This document shows, piece after piece, positions 24,980 to 33,967 of a stretch of DNA of 64,000 bases. Positions within the stretch are counted from its first letter, which is position 1, and every line of letters begins with the position of its first letter. Source of the DNA: Paenalkalicoccus suaedae (lineage in GTDB: Bacteria; Bacillota; Bacilli; Bacillales; Salisediminibacteriaceae); contig NZ_CP041372.2 in assembly GCF_006965545.2 (NCBI RefSeq), positions 3,472,001-3,536,000 of the forward strand, in the 5' to 3' direction. A program made the translations under genes and the position numbers. The notes beneath the pieces were generated by a model, which saw only the letters and a program-made list of their open reading frames with translations, was not told the origin of the DNA and searched no databases.

Positions 24980-25016
24980 TTGCCCTGCTCTCTAAACGGA
25001 GAGCAGGGCAATTTTT
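24980..25016 (+). terminator. terminator of the YusW-like lipoprotein gene
   Basis: GCCCTGCTCTC pairs perfectly with GAGAGCAGGGC around a 6-nt loop, followed by AATTTTT. It abuts the convergent hydrolase gene. Confidence 0.9.
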
Positions 25017-27270
25017 AGTTTACACGGCGTGCGCCAAGGTAACGAGGCTTCCAATATGAATTATCTAAGCTTGCTATGGAGACACCTGTCGAGCTGCCGG
25101 AATGGATAAATTGATTGTTACCGATGTAGATGCCGTTATGTGACGGACCTGTTCGATACGTTTCGAAATAAACGATGTCCCCTACGCGTAGATCGCTCAC
25201 TGGTGATGTAGCGTTCCACTGCTCCGCGACCGTACGCGGAAGCTGTTTCCCCGTCATACGGAAGGCATACTGAATAAATCCACTACAGTCAAACCCACTA
25301 ACTGTTGTGCCACCCCATAAGTATGGGATGCCAATTAATTCAGAAGCGTTGGCGATCAAATTAATAACGTTAAAGCTTCCACCTCCAACCGGATTTGTCG
25401 GTTGACCAATATGTACAGAGGAGGCTTCTTCGAGCTTTAACCACGTTGATTGCGTGACGAGACCGTCGGCTACTAAATTCCACTGTGACTGGAATCGTTT
25501 GACTGCTGCTTCCGTAACATCTCCAAAAAATCCTGTTGCTGTACCTGAAAAGAGTCCAAGTGATTTCAGCATATTTTGTAGCTCACGCACTTCATTACTT
25601 CTAACTCCGTGACGTAGCGTTGGAGTGCTAGGAGCTGGTGTTGCATTTCCTGTACGCGGAACCAGCGTTTCGAGTGCTCGGTATGTTTGTGGTCCAGTTA
25701 CGCCATCGACCTTGATTCCAGCGGCTTGTTGAGCCTGGCGGACTGCTGACGTTGTTTCTGCCCCAAAGATCCCGGATATTTGGCCTGCGTAATAGTTGAG
25801 CTCTTTGAGTCGTGTTTGTAGCAGCCGGACCTCGTCGCCTGTCGAGCCTTCGCGTAGAATGCTGATGAGCTGGGAGGAATCGACCTGCGGCGGTGCTGGC
25901 ACGTTTGGTGCTGGTGTGCCTGTTTCGAGTGCTCGGAAGGTCATTGGACCAGCAATTCCGTCGGCACGAATGTTATTGTCGCGTTGGAACGCTATCACGG
26001 CCGCTTCGGTAATCGGGCCGAATGTGCCGGTAATACCTGCATTGTAATAGCCTAAGTTTTTTAAGGATGTTTGAAGGCTTCTTACTGCCTCGCCTGTCGT
26101 CCACATTCGCAATAGCGTCTGTGAGTTCGTTTGTGTCGGCGGCGGTGTTGTCACGGCTGGTGTGCCGTTTTCGAGCGCTCGGAAGGTCATTGGACCAGCG
26201 ATTCCGTCAGCACGAATATTATTGTCACGCTGAAAGGCCATGACGGCTGCTTCTGTCTTCGGTCCAAAGGTAGCGGTTATGCCGTCCTTATAGTACCCGA
26301 GATCACGTAGCGTCGTCTGCAGGCTTCTAACCGCTTCTCCAGTTGACCACATGCGTAGGAGCTGGCTAGCCGGCTGCGATGGGGCCGGAGTTGGCGTTGG
26401 CGTCGCTACAGGGGCTTGTCCAGAGACTGCCCGCTCAATCGCTGCAAACGTCTGAGGGCCAGCTAGTCCATCAACTGTTATGCCTGCTGAGCGTTGGAAG
26501 CTCCTTAGCGCATCCTGCGTTTTTGGACCAAGGATCGCTGTTAATCCGCCAGTATAGAAACCAAGGTGACGCAGTCTATTTTGAAGCGTTCTTACCTGTG
26601 CCCCTTCTGACCAGAGACGGAGAACCGTGCTGGATGTTGAGACAGTTGGATTAGACGCTACGGTTTGCGCTGTCTGACTAGCGGAGATTTCTCTGTTAAG
26701 TTGCGTGAGTGTTTGTGGACCTGCGATTCCGTCTGCTGTAAGACTTCTTGCGCGCTGAAAGTTGCGAACGGCGTTAACTGTTGCATCTCCGTAGCTTCCC
26801 GTTGTTGCTGAAGAATAGAAGCCGATTTGCGCAAGTGCTGTCTGTAGCTTCGTCACTTCCACTCCAGTTGCACCAGCTCGTAAAATCTGTTGAGCATTCA
26901 TTGTTTGGGCAGATTGACTTGCGACCGAGATAGTTTCGTTTGCGACTTCTTGTGATTCAATCACCGAGCCGTTCAATAAGGAGAACGTTTTAGGTCCTAC
27001 TACTCCATCCGGCGCGAGTCCGTTGTCGCGCTGGTATGCTTCGACCGCGAGCTTTGTTTGGTCTCCGAATATTCCTGTGATGGTATGGTGCGTGTAATAC
27101 CCTTTTTCCTTTAGGATTTCCTGGAGTGTTGTCACATCCTGATGATTAGTCCCAAGTGAAAGAGTACGATCACCAAAGGCTGCTTCTGCTAAGGTTGGTG
27201 TTGCTACGAATACCCCCGTTGCTGCAAATGCTGATACAAGTGCGGTACGTACATATGACTTCCTTACCAC
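25015..27270 (-). CDS. NlpC/P60 cell-wall endopeptidase with seven peptidoglycan-binding domains
   Basis: This is a 751-residue secreted protein. A signal peptide (about 1-31) is followed by seven PG_binding_1 repeats (each about 60 residues, ending DGxxGPxTfxxL), separated by Pro/Thr/Ser-rich linkers over about 33-620. The C-terminal NlpC/P60 domain (about 635-751) has Cys662 (FDCSG), His711 (PSHNGIYIG) and His723 (FIHSG), the expected Cys-His-His set. It probably cleaves the gamma-D-Glu-DAP bond, like LytE/CwlS-type DL-endopeptidases. Repeats four and five are almost identical, pointing to a recent internal duplication. The start is GTG after GAGGAGG. LysM domains, usual in Bacillus relatives, are absent. 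Confidence 0.92.
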   Translation of the reverse strand: MVRKSYVRTALVSAFAATGVFVATPTLAEAAFGDRTLSLGTNHQDVTTLQEILKEKGYYTHHTITGIFGDQTKLAVEAYQRDNGLAPDGVVGPKTFSLLNGSVIESQEVANETISVASQSAQTMNAQQILRAGATGVEVTKLQTALAQIGFYSSATTGSYGDATVNAVRNFQRARSLTADGIAGPQTLTQLNREISASQTAQTVASNPTVSTSSTVLRLWSEGAQVRTLQNRLRHLGFYTGGLTAILGPKTQDALRSFQRSAGITVDGLAGPQTFAAIERAVSGQAPVATPTPTPAPSQPASQLLRMWSTGEAVRSLQTTLRDLGYYKDGITATFGPKTEAAVMAFQRDNNIRADGIAGPMTFRALENGTPAVTTPPPTQTNSQTLLRMWTTGEAVRSLQTSLKNLGYYNAGITGTFGPITEAAVIAFQRDNNIRADGIAGPMTFRALETGTPAPNVPAPPQVDSSQLISILREGSTGDEVRLLQTRLKELNYYAGQISGIFGAETTSAVRQAQQAAGIKVDGVTGPQTYRALETLVPRTGNATPAPSTPTLRHGVRSNEVRELQNMLKSLGLFSGTATGFFGDVTEAAVKRFQSQWNLVADGLVTQSTWLKLEEASSVHIGQPTNPVGGGSFNVINLIANASELIGIPYLWGGTTVSGFDCSGFIQYAFRMTGKQLPRTVAEQWNATSPVSDLRVGDIVYFETYRTGPSHNGIYIGNNQFIHSGSSTGVSIASLDNSYWKPRYLGARRVN

Positions 27271-27680
27271 TATAGACTCGCCTCCTCGCGCAATTTGGAG
27301 AATTTTTGCTTAAAATACGTCCATTTAAACGAATACTCTTCCATTATCGTTCGACTTGAGATTAGGTGCTAGGTACTTTTAGATCATTTTTTCAGAAAAT
27401 TATTAAGGACATTTGATGAAGTTTTAGAGGTTTTGTCAGTAGAACAGGAGGGTATAGAAGTGTTCTTTCCATTTAGAGGATTCTATAATCAGTACTTTTA
27501 TTGATTATTTTTATCATCTAGCTGTCGTTGGGTTTACACGAAGATAGAACGTGAAAATAAATACGTTTGCTTTTAGTGATCAAGGATAATGTAGTGTCGT
27601 GCTGTGAAAAGCTCGTTCCGCGTGTGGTTTTCGCAATTTGGAGTTCGGGATTGTGGACATAGTGAGAGTGGTTTATCGCG
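27271..27680. other. intergenic stretch upstream of the hydrolase gene
   Basis: This AT-rich stretch should hold the hydrolase promoter. No clear promoter, hairpin or small gene was recognised between the GAGGAGG ribosome site and the array that begins at 27681. Confidence 0.4.
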
Positions 27681-27840
27681 TTATGTTCCTTATGGAGGAG
27701 TTTATGTGCACCGTCTTGGAGTTATGTTCCGCATTATGGAGTTATGGACTTCGTGCCTGAGCTTTCGCTAGTTATGTGCCTCATTCTGAAGTTATGTTCC
27801 CCATTCTAATTTTATGTTTCGTGTTTCAGAGTTATGGAAT
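27681..27840. repeat. 20-bp phased word array, family E (GTTATG)
   Basis: TTATG words start at 27681, 27702, 27722, 27742, 27772, 27792, 27812 and 27832. The step is 20 bp, once 21 and once 30. A CGCATTATGGA-like filler separates them. It lies about 65 bp beyond the terminator of the 27940 lipoprotein gene. Confidence 0.8.
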
Positions 27841-27904
27841 TCGCAAGTCCATAAGAGAGTGCCCCTCCCCAAAATACCCACTCCTTTTATATTCAGTCAT
27901 AATA

Positions 27905-27928
27905 AAAAGCCGACCCAAGGGTCGGCTT
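27905..27928 (-). terminator. terminator of the small lipoprotein gene
   Basis: On the minus strand AAGCCGACCC and GGGTCGGCTT form a stem followed by TTTTA. Confidence 0.9.
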
Positions 27929-27939
27929 AGAAGTTTAAA

Positions 27940-28212
27940 TTATTCAGCAGCTTCTTCGTTGTCTTCTACGTCTACGTCTACTTCAGCGTTAGCATCAGTA
28001 TTTTCAGCGTCTGCGTCTGCGTCTGCATCAGTGTCTTCGTCAACTTCTACATCAACGTCGTTAGAAGTGTTGTCGTTAACGTCTACTTCTACGTTTTCAG
28101 TTCCGTTGTTTGTTTCTACGTTAGTTGTGTTGTCAGCGTCGTTTCCGCCACATGCTGCTAGCATACCTAGTGCAAATACACTTGTTAGTAAAGATAAAGT
28201 AACTTTTTTCAT
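27940..28212 (-). CDS. small acidic lipoprotein, paralogue 1
   Basis: This 90-residue precursor starts MKKVTLSLLTSVFALGML with the lipobox LAAC. The mature part is almost only Asp, Glu, Asn, Val, Thr and Ala (VDVEVDEDTDADADADAENT). It is probably an unstructured, strongly acidic tail on the outer membrane face. A good ribosome site (AGGAGG) precedes the ATG. It is one of three adjacent genes of this type, each with its own ribosome site. The role is unknown; acidic surface proteins are common in alkaliphiles. Confidence 0.75.
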   Translation of the reverse strand: MKKVTLSLLTSVFALGMLAACGGNDADNTTNVETNNGTENVEVDVNDNTSNDVDVEVDEDTDADADADAENTDANAEVDVDVEDNEEAAE

Positions 28213-28420
28213 TAGAAAATCCTCCTGTGAAACTCCATTTGTTTGCGAACTTCAACATTCGGCAAACAGTTTTTTTGCTCTTTCTGAGCTGTGACCATCT
28301 TACCGCGACGAACTAATTGGGACAATAGTATCTGCTGCTTTTAGAAACTATTCCATTTTTTCTCATAATGTTGTCAAATCGTGTGTAAATATTGTGTAAC
28401 AGGTTTATTACAGGAATATT

Positions 28421-28446
28421 AAAAACCGCACCTGAATAGGTGCGGT
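28421..28446 (-). terminator. terminator of lipoprotein paralogue 2
   Basis: On the minus strand ACCGCACCT pairs with AGGTGCGGT around ATTC and is followed by TTTTAAT. Confidence 0.88.
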
Positions 28447-28502
28447 CGATATAAACAATTCTGAGGGGGAAATGTTTATACTATATTTGGGTAAAACCGA
28501 AA

Positions 28503-28823
28503 TTACATGTCTGTGTCGTCGTTCATGTCATCGTTCATTGTATCGTCTTCCATCGTGTCATCTTCCATATCATCGTTCATTGTATTATCTTCCATTGTAT
28601 CGTCTTCCATACCGTCGTTCATTGTATCATTTTCCATGCCATCATTCATCGTGTCGTTTTCCATACCATCGTTCATTGTGTTATCTTCCATACCATTGTC
28701 TGTAGTTGCTGGATCATTTGCTGGTGCGTTCATTGGGTCGTTTTCTGTGTTATCTCCACACGCTGCTAGTGAACCTACTACGAACATTCCTGAAAGTGCT
28801 GTTACCATTAGTTTCTTTTTCAT
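28503..28823 (-). CDS. small acidic lipoprotein with Asp/Met/Asn repeats, paralogue 2
   Basis: This 106-residue precursor has the lipobox GSLAAC at about residue 22. The mature region is a repeat of the seven-residue unit NDGMEND/DDTMEDD, nearly pure Asp, Asn, Met, Glu and Thr. AGGAGG precedes the ATG. The N-terminal block (MKKKLMVTALSGMFVVGSLA) closely matches the next gene, showing tandem duplication. Such Met- and acid-rich repeats could bind metal ions, but this is speculation. Confidence 0.75.
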   Translation of the reverse strand: MKKKLMVTALSGMFVVGSLAACGDNTENDPMNAPANDPATTDNGMEDNTMNDGMENDTMNDGMENDTMNDGMEDDTMEDNTMNDDMEDDTMEDDTMNDDMNDDTDM

Positions 28824-28886
28824 GATTAAATTCCTCCTAGGGTTTTTTAAAAGTTTTTATTTTATCGGTACAGGCCGAACAATTGC

Positions 28887-29147
28887 TTACATGTTTGACT
28901 CATTGTCAGTTAAATCATCATTTCCCATACCGTCGTTCACTGGTTCATCTTCCATGCCATTATCTGCCGGCTCATTCATCGGCTCTTCTTCCATTGGATC
29001 ATTAGCTGGCTCTGTCGTATCCTCATTAATTACGGGATCGTTGATGCCAGTATTTCCTGCCGGATCATTCTCTGCGTTTCCGCATGCCGCTAATGCGCCA
29101 ATCGCGAATACACTCGACAATGCAGAGACAAGAAACTTTTTCTTCAT
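28887..29147 (-). CDS. small acidic lipoprotein, paralogue 3
   Basis: This 86-residue precursor starts MKKKFLVSALSSVFAIGALA with a Cys after LAA. The mature part has Asn/Asp/Pro/Glu/Met repeats (PANDPMEEEPMNEPADNGME). The start is fixed by AGGAGG nine bases before ATG; a longer frame upstream lacks a ribosome site. It probably arose by duplication with the 28503 gene. Confidence 0.75.
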   Translation of the reverse strand: MKKKFLVSALSSVFAIGALAACGNAENDPAGNTGINDPVINEDTTEPANDPMEEEPMNEPADNGMEDEPVNDGMGNDDLTDNESNM

Positions 29148-29393
29148 GATTACTACCTCCTGAGACTCTCGTTGATTTTTTGACACTCGCTAAAAACTTT
29201 CTTAGCAACTGTTCTGTTGTGTCTATTACACGATTCGACCTAACCAAAACATATTATGACCCTTTTAGAGGAAGTACCACATTTTATACACACCCTCCCA
29301 TTTTCTTGTCACAAACTCACGCAAAAATCGCGATTTATCATGGCCTCATATGGGTAACGTGTGGTAACTCGGTACTTCGTGCTTTGCGATTCT

Positions 29394-29633
29394 TTACGCC
29401 ATATTAGTATGACCAACCTTTTTATCAATATACGTGGACAACAAAAAAGAACCATCGTCTCCATATCGAAGATGATCGTTCTTATGTTTTTGCTGTCGCA
29501 GCTTATCCTGTTTAGTCTTCGTCTTTCTCGTTCGCAGATCCCTATTTATATATGGACTGCGCATTCTTTCTGGATCAAACTTTCCTTCTCGAACCTGTTT
29601 CATACGTACCTTTTGCGCATGTGACCGGGCCAT
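29394..29633 (-). CDS. small basic protein of unknown function
   Basis: This 79-residue, strongly basic protein starts MARSHAQKVRMKQVREGKFD. It has no signal or membrane segment. I recall similar short proteins with this N-terminus in Bacillaceae genomes but no function is known. AGAGAGGATGATG precedes the start. It lies about 90 bp downstream of fabZ on the same strand, behind the fabZ terminator. Confidence 0.65.
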   Translation of the reverse strand: MARSHAQKVRMKQVREGKFDPERMRSPYINRDLRTRKTKTKQDKLRQQKHKNDHLRYGDDGSFLLSTYIDKKVGHTNMA

Positions 29634-29678
29634 CCTTCATCATCCTCTCTTCCAATGATTACAATAAGTATACACAGA

Positions 29679-29711
29679 AAAAACAGACGAAGCAAAAGCC
29701 TCATCTGTTTT
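29679..29711 (-). terminator. terminator of fabZ
   Basis: On the minus strand AACAGATGAGGC and GCTTCGTCTGTT pair around TTTT and are followed by a T-run. Confidence 0.8.
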
Positions 29712-29721
29712 TTGTCACGCA

Positions 29722-30156
29722 TTAAGCTTGTTTTTCGCCTAGAGCAAACATAAGCTCTGCCTCAGCAACGATATTGCCATCCACTTTGGCAATCGCCTTA
29801 CCTTTGCCAATTGTCCCACGTAAACGCGTCATCTCGACTTCTAAGTGAAGCTGATCACCAGGCTTCACCTGTCCCTTGAAGCGACATCCGTCGATCCCTG
29901 CAAAAAATGCTAGTCTGCCACGGTTTTCTTCCTTTTTGAGCATCGCAACAGCTCCCACCTGAGCCAAGGCTTCGATGATGAGTACGCCAGGCATAACCGG
30001 ATAATCCGGGAAGTGTCCGTTAAAGAATTCCTCGTTAGCCGTCACGTTCTTAATGCCGACTGCGCGCTTCCCCTCTTCCACTTCTAAAATACGGTCCACA
30101 AGTAAAAATGGATAGCGGTGCGGAATAATATCTTTGATTTCTTCAATTGAAAGCAT
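29722..30156 (-). CDS. fabZ: 3-hydroxyacyl-[acyl-carrier-protein] dehydratase FabZ
   Basis: This 144-residue enzyme catalyses the dehydration step of fatty-acid elongation in the cytoplasm. The hot-dog fold signature is present: [14 protein letters not shown] at the N-terminus, the catalytic His in [13 protein letters not shown] and the partner Glu in IEALAQVG. Length matches the family. The start is at ATG after AAGGAGGAG; an upstream extension of eight codons is not supported. It lies at the end of the mbl-flhO-flhP region, as in Bacillus. Confidence 0.95.
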   Translation of the reverse strand: MLSIEEIKDIIPHRYPFLLVDRILEVEEGKRAVGIKNVTANEEFFNGHFPDYPVMPGVLIIEALAQVGAVAMLKKEENRGRLAFFAGIDGCRFKGQVKPGDQLHLEVEMTRLRGTIGKGKAIAKVDGNIVAEAELMFALGEKQA

Positions 30157-30180
30157 GTTTATAACTCCTCCTTCGAACAT

Positions 30181-30462
30181 TTAGTACCTGGTGTTAATTG
30201 TACCATATGATTTTGGAAGTGCGAGAAAGAAATGCGAGTGCGTTTATGTAGATATATTTGCTACAAGCAACTTGGTTTGCGTCAAGTGAAGGTCCCCATG
30301 CATCACTTCGAGTGCTGCTTGCATCAATCCAAAGAAAAAGTGCGTCACTCGTAAGGGCTGTTACATGGAATCAATTGAAGGATGCATTAATTTAGCCTAA
30401 TTTGCGCCTGCTGGCACTTGGTTTGTCCTCCACCTCCCTCGCCCTTTCTCCACTCAAAAACA
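30181..30462. other. intergenic stretch upstream of fabZ
   Basis: It is AT-balanced with a few loosely repeated GCATCACTT/GCGTCACTC words at about 30298-30350, possibly a decayed phased array. No gene or clear hairpin is seen. Confidence 0.35.
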
Positions 30463-30493
30463 AAAAAGCCTACTCCTCTATAGAAGTAAGCTG
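30463..30493 (-). terminator. terminator of the EpuA-like gene
   Basis: On the minus strand AGCTTACTTC pairs with GAGGAGTAGGCT around a short loop and is followed by TTTTTT. Confidence 0.8.
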
Positions 30494-30506
30494 TTTTGAC
30501 ATTGTA

Positions 30507-30881
30507 CTATCTTTCACGCTCAAACTGCGTGCCGTCAAAGATAATATCGTAGATGTGGTACCATGTCTCTGGATTTAAAACATCAGTTGGATTATCTCCT
30601 TCACCAACAATGCCATATCCCACCATTGCACCGACAACTAAGCTACCTAAAAGCGCTGCGATGACTAGAATAATACGAATCCAAATTGGGATGATGCGAA
30701 AGCGGCCTTTTCGTTTACGAGGCTTCTTTTTGCTTTTAGAGCCTTTAGACTCCTCAACCTCTTCATCGCCGCTTTCTTCTATAGAAGCTTCGTTATTATT
30801 CTTTTTACGCTTCTCTTCCGCCTCACGCTCTAGGCGGCGCGCCTTGCGTGAGTTCTTCTCTGTCTCATTTGACATATGCAT
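30507..30881 (-). CDS. EpuA-family membrane protein (often annotated RNA polymerase subunit beta-like)
   Basis: This 124-residue protein has a highly charged N-terminus (Lys/Glu rich, to about 55). A conserved membrane segment follows (IPIWIRIILVIAALLGSLV), then the block MVGYGIVGEGDNPTDVLNPE TWYHIYDII. This matches the EpuA family (PF11772). Database labels call it a DNA-directed RNA polymerase beta subunit, but nothing here resembles RpoB; the protein is a small single-span membrane protein of unknown role. The start is placed at ATG after AAGGGGA. It lies 22 bp downstream of flhP. Confidence 0.8.
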   Translation of the reverse strand: MHMSNETEKNSRKARRLEREAEEKRKKNNNEASIEESGDEEVEESKGSKSKKKPRKRKGRFRIIPIWIRIILVIAALLGSLVVGAMVGYGIVGEGDNPTDVLNPETWYHIYDIIFDGTQFERER

Positions 30882-30903
30882 TCCGTCCCCTTGCCTCAAG
30901 CTA

Positions 30904-31734
30904 TTAGCGCAGATTCGTAATCATACCCATCATTTGATCCGTCATTTGGATCGCGCTTGAATTAAACTGATAAAAACGTTGTGCCGATAGCATGTCTGCC
31001 ATCTGACGAGCCGTGTCTACGTTGGCCATTTCAAGTGCTCCCTGTTGCACAACCTGTGCATCGACACCTTCCTCCATCACATCTTCCATCGCGAGGTTTA
31101 AATCGTCTAGGTTAGGAAACGTATAATAATTTTCTCCAAGGCTAGTAAGAAGCTGAGGTCGCGTAATGTTTACAAGTTGAAGTGTTGCTACCTCTTCTTC
31201 GTTACCATCGATATCAACCGTTGAGATTACACCTGATTCGTTGATACGTAGCTGGAACGGATTTGCTGGTAGGACAACTGGGTTGCCATCAGCTCCAAGT
31301 ACGAACTCTCCTTGCTGATTCACAAGATTATTCTGCCCTTCTACCCCTGGTACAGGGCTTAAATAGAAGGATCCAGAGCGCGTAAAGCGTCTTTCTCCAT
31401 TCTCTGTGGGTGAAACCTCGAAGAAGTAGCCAGGAGCCGTTAGTGCGACATCCAGGTCTCGCTCTGTCATTTGCATATCACCCTGCTCAAAACGTAACGC
31501 CGTTTGAGAGATAACCGCACCACTACCGCGGCGAATTCCTTCTGGTGACTCTCTGCCAGCTTCGTAAGGTCCAACACGCTGGTTGTTTACCTGTTGGAAT
31601 AACAAATCTGAGAATGATGCTTCCCTACGTTTAAAGCCAGTCGTATTGGCGTTTGCAAGGTTGTTACCGATTGTATCAAGCTTATGCTGAATCTGTCCCA
31701 TTGTAACGGATGAGTTAATCATCGATTGATTCAT
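30904..31734 (-). CDS. flhP: flagellar hook-basal body rod protein FlhP
   Basis: This 276-residue protein of the FlgG/FlgE superfamily has the N-terminal signature NNLANANTTGFKRREASFSD and the C-terminal helix QGALEMANVDTARQMADMLSAQRFYQFNS. It is a distal rod or hook component exported by the flagellar type III system. It lies 14 bp downstream of its paralogue flhO and is co-transcribed with it. Confidence 0.93.
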   Translation of the reverse strand: MNQSMINSSVTMGQIQHKLDTIGNNLANANTTGFKRREASFSDLLFQQVNNQRVGPYEAGRESPEGIRRGSGAVISQTALRFEQGDMQMTERDLDVALTAPGYFFEVSPTENGERRFTRSGSFYLSPVPGVEGQNNLVNQQGEFVLGADGNPVVLPANPFQLRINESGVISTVDIDGNEEEVATLQLVNITRPQLLTSLGENYYTFPNLDDLNLAMEDVMEEGVDAQVVQQGALEMANVDTARQMADMLSAQRFYQFNSSAIQMTDQMMGMITNLR

Positions 31735-31747
31735 GTATTATGCCCCC

Positions 31748-32563
31748 TTAGCCAATTCGACCGACATCATTGACGGTACGTTCTAAACTTTGATCGTATG
31801 CTTGTAAAAACTTCTGGTTCGCTTCGAATGAACGGAGTGTTGCCATCATTTCTGTCATAGAGCGCTCTGGATTAACATTTGAGCCTTCGACAAAGCCTTG
31901 TTGTAGTTGATATGTCGTGTCTGGATTACCTACAGCAGTGACAATGTCCTCATCCCCATCATAGCGAAGGAAGCCTTGTCCCTCTTTAACTAGCTGTGCT
32001 GTATCTGAGATAACAACTACGTTTATTTGTCCAACGATATTTTCGTCCTCATCAATAATCTCGCCATTACGCTCGACGCGGAAGAGCTCATTTTGGACCG
32101 CGATTGGCTCGCCGTCTGTGCCAAGAATGTAGTTGCCCTCAGGAGACGTGAGAAAGCCTTGTCCATCAATCGCAAAGTTACCATTGCGAGTATAGCGAAT
32201 CTCTCCATCGTTATTTTGAACCTGGAAGGCTAACATGGCATCGTCGCCATCCTCTGTTTGTGGCACAACACCTTGCATGAGCGCGACATCGGTAGGGTTA
32301 GTCGTCTCAAGCAGACCACCCTGTCTAAAGTCAGGCAAGCGCTCCTGAAGATATACACCTGTTGTCAGTTCCCCAACGCGTTCACGTCCAAAGCGCTGAT
32401 CCGTGCCCATCGCTTCGACTAGCATATTAGGAAACGTGCGCAGCGTCGCTTGATCTGCTTTGTAACCTGGTGTGTTTATATTGGCCATGTTGTTTGTCAG
32501 CATTTCCTGACGACGCTGTTGCGCAATCATACCGGCTCCAGCTGTGTACAATCCTCTAAGCAT
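31748..32563 (-). CDS. flhO: flagellar hook-basal body rod protein FlhO
   Basis: This is a 271-residue rod protein paralogous to FlhP. The N-terminus MLRGLYTAGAGMIAQQRRQE leads into TNNMANINTPGYKADQA, and the C-terminus has the VNPERSMTEMMATLRSFEANQ polymerisation helix. The gene lies 22 bp downstream of mbl, as in B. subtilis, where flhO-flhP are needed for flagella. Confidence 0.93.
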   Translation of the reverse strand: MLRGLYTAGAGMIAQQRRQEMLTNNMANINTPGYKADQATLRTFPNMLVEAMGTDQRFGRERVGELTTGVYLQERLPDFRQGGLLETTNPTDVALMQGVVPQTEDGDDAMLAFQVQNNDGEIRYTRNGNFAIDGQGFLTSPEGNYILGTDGEPIAVQNELFRVERNGEIIDEDENIVGQINVVVISDTAQLVKEGQGFLRYDGDEDIVTAVGNPDTTYQLQQGFVEGSNVNPERSMTEMMATLRSFEANQKFLQAYDQSLERTVNDVGRIG

Positions 32564-32584
32564 TGATTACTCACCTCTTTATCG

Positions 32585-33589
32585 TTATACGCGAATTCGG
32601 TTACGGTTGACTCTATCTAAATTCTCTAAGAGAATGCCTGTCCCATTTGCAACACAGTGCATTGGATCCTCTGCGATTAAAACTGGTACCTTTAATTCTT
32701 CCGCTAAGAGCTGGTCGATTCCGTGTAAATAAGCCCCGCCGCCTGTAATAATGATCCCGCGGTCTATAATGTCCGCAGAAAGCTCCGGCGGTGTTTTTTC
32801 TAATACATTACGCGCAGCTTGCACGATGTGCATCACTGCTTCCTCCATCGCAATACGAATTTCTTCTGATCCTACTTCGATCGTGCGAGGTAGACCACTT
32901 ACCATATCACGTCCGCGTATCTCGATCTTCTCATCGCGAGCTCCAGGGAATACTGTTCCAACTTCTTTTTTAATATTTTCAGCAGTACGCTCTCCAATTA
33001 GGAGCTTATACTGCTTTTTAATGTAATTTAAAATGTCTGAGTCAAAGCGATCACCAGCAATTTTAATGGACTCTGCCGTTACGATGTCCCCCATAGATAG
33101 CACCGCAACATCTGTCGTTCCGCCACCGATATCAACAACCATGTTCCCGCTCGGTTGCCAAATATCCATGCCTGCTCCAACTGCCGCTACCTTTGGCTCT
33201 TCTTCTAAGTAAATATTCTTTCCGCCACTCTTTTCAGCCGCTTCACGAATCGCCTTTTGCTCCACGGAGGTAATATTAGTCGGGCAGCAAATTAAAATAC
33301 GAGGCTTCGTAAACCAGCCCTTCACCTTAATTTTTGCTAGGAAATGCTTTAGCATCGATTCTGTTGTGTCAAAGTCTGCAATAACTCCGTCCTTTAACGG
33401 ACGAATCGCTACGATGTTACCTGGAGTACGTCCAACCATGCGGAATGCTTCCTCACCGACTGCAAGCACGCGCTTCGTCTGCGTATCAATCGCAACAACC
33501 GATGGCTCGTTGAGTACGATCCCGCGCCCCTTCACGTGAATAAGTACGTTCGCCGTACCTAAATCAATTCCAATATCCCGTCCAAACAT
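32585..33589 (-). CDS. mbl: rod-shape-determining MreB-like protein Mbl
   Basis: This 334-residue bacterial actin shows the phosphate-1 motif IGIDLGTANVLIHVKG, the phosphate-2 motif MVVDIGGGTTDVAVLS and the adenosine motif GIIITGGGAYLHG. It forms membrane-bound filaments that guide cell-wall synthesis along the cylinder. The genetic position between spoIIID and flhO and the N-terminus MFGRDIGIDLG point to Mbl rather than MreB or MreBH. Confidence 0.96.
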   Translation of the reverse strand: MFGRDIGIDLGTANVLIHVKGRGIVLNEPSVVAIDTQTKRVLAVGEEAFRMVGRTPGNIVAIRPLKDGVIADFDTTESMLKHFLAKIKVKGWFTKPRILICCPTNITSVEQKAIREAAEKSGGKNIYLEEEPKVAAVGAGMDIWQPSGNMVVDIGGGTTDVAVLSMGDIVTAESIKIAGDRFDSDILNYIKKQYKLLIGERTAENIKKEVGTVFPGARDEKIEIRGRDMVSGLPRTIEVGSEEIRIAMEEAVMHIVQAARNVLEKTPPELSADIIDRGIIITGGGAYLHGIDQLLAEELKVPVLIAEDPMHCVANGTGILLENLDRVNRNRIRV

Positions 33590-33708
33590 AAATGTATCCT
33601 CCTAATTGCTTCGTTAAGAAACTTAGTCTATGCTACTTTTATAATTACTTGTATGCATCCATTACATCGGAGTAAAAGACGCTAGTTTATTTCTAAAAGG
33701 TATTAGTA

Positions 33709-33722
33709 AACACGTACGTGTT
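33709..33722. promoter_or_regulatory. perfect 14-bp palindrome upstream of mbl
   Basis: AACACGTACGTGTT lies about 120 bp before the mbl start in a gap of about 295 bp (33590-33884). It is a candidate operator with no recognised regulator. Confidence 0.4.
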
Positions 33723-33884
33723 AGTGATGGAGATCATTTAATAGCAGGTTTTACCTATGTATGCCCACTTCTTAAGACACAGGGACAGCTTCCTACATTA
33801 TTCTCCTCATCTTAACATTTTATCACAAGTTTCCACATATAAGAAAATAGAATTTGCCTGTTTTTTTCGACAACGGACAAAAAC

Positions 33885-33915
33885 GAAAAAAACCGTGAAA
33901 AGTCACGGTTTTTAG
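33885..33915 (-). terminator. terminator between spoIIID and mbl
   Basis: AACCGTGA and TCACGGTT pair around a 4-nt loop. T-runs follow on both strands, so it may stop transcription both ways. Confidence 0.85.
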
Positions 33916-33967
33916 GGAAGGCTTTTAGTTATTATTGATGCGTGCTAAGGTTCCTTCCACCCTTTCA

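Noticed and set aside
28507..29163. 218-codon Ser/Ile/Phe-rich plus-strand frame
   Set aside because: It is the antisense of the Asp/Met/Asn repeats of two lipoprotein genes, and crosses their intergenic region.
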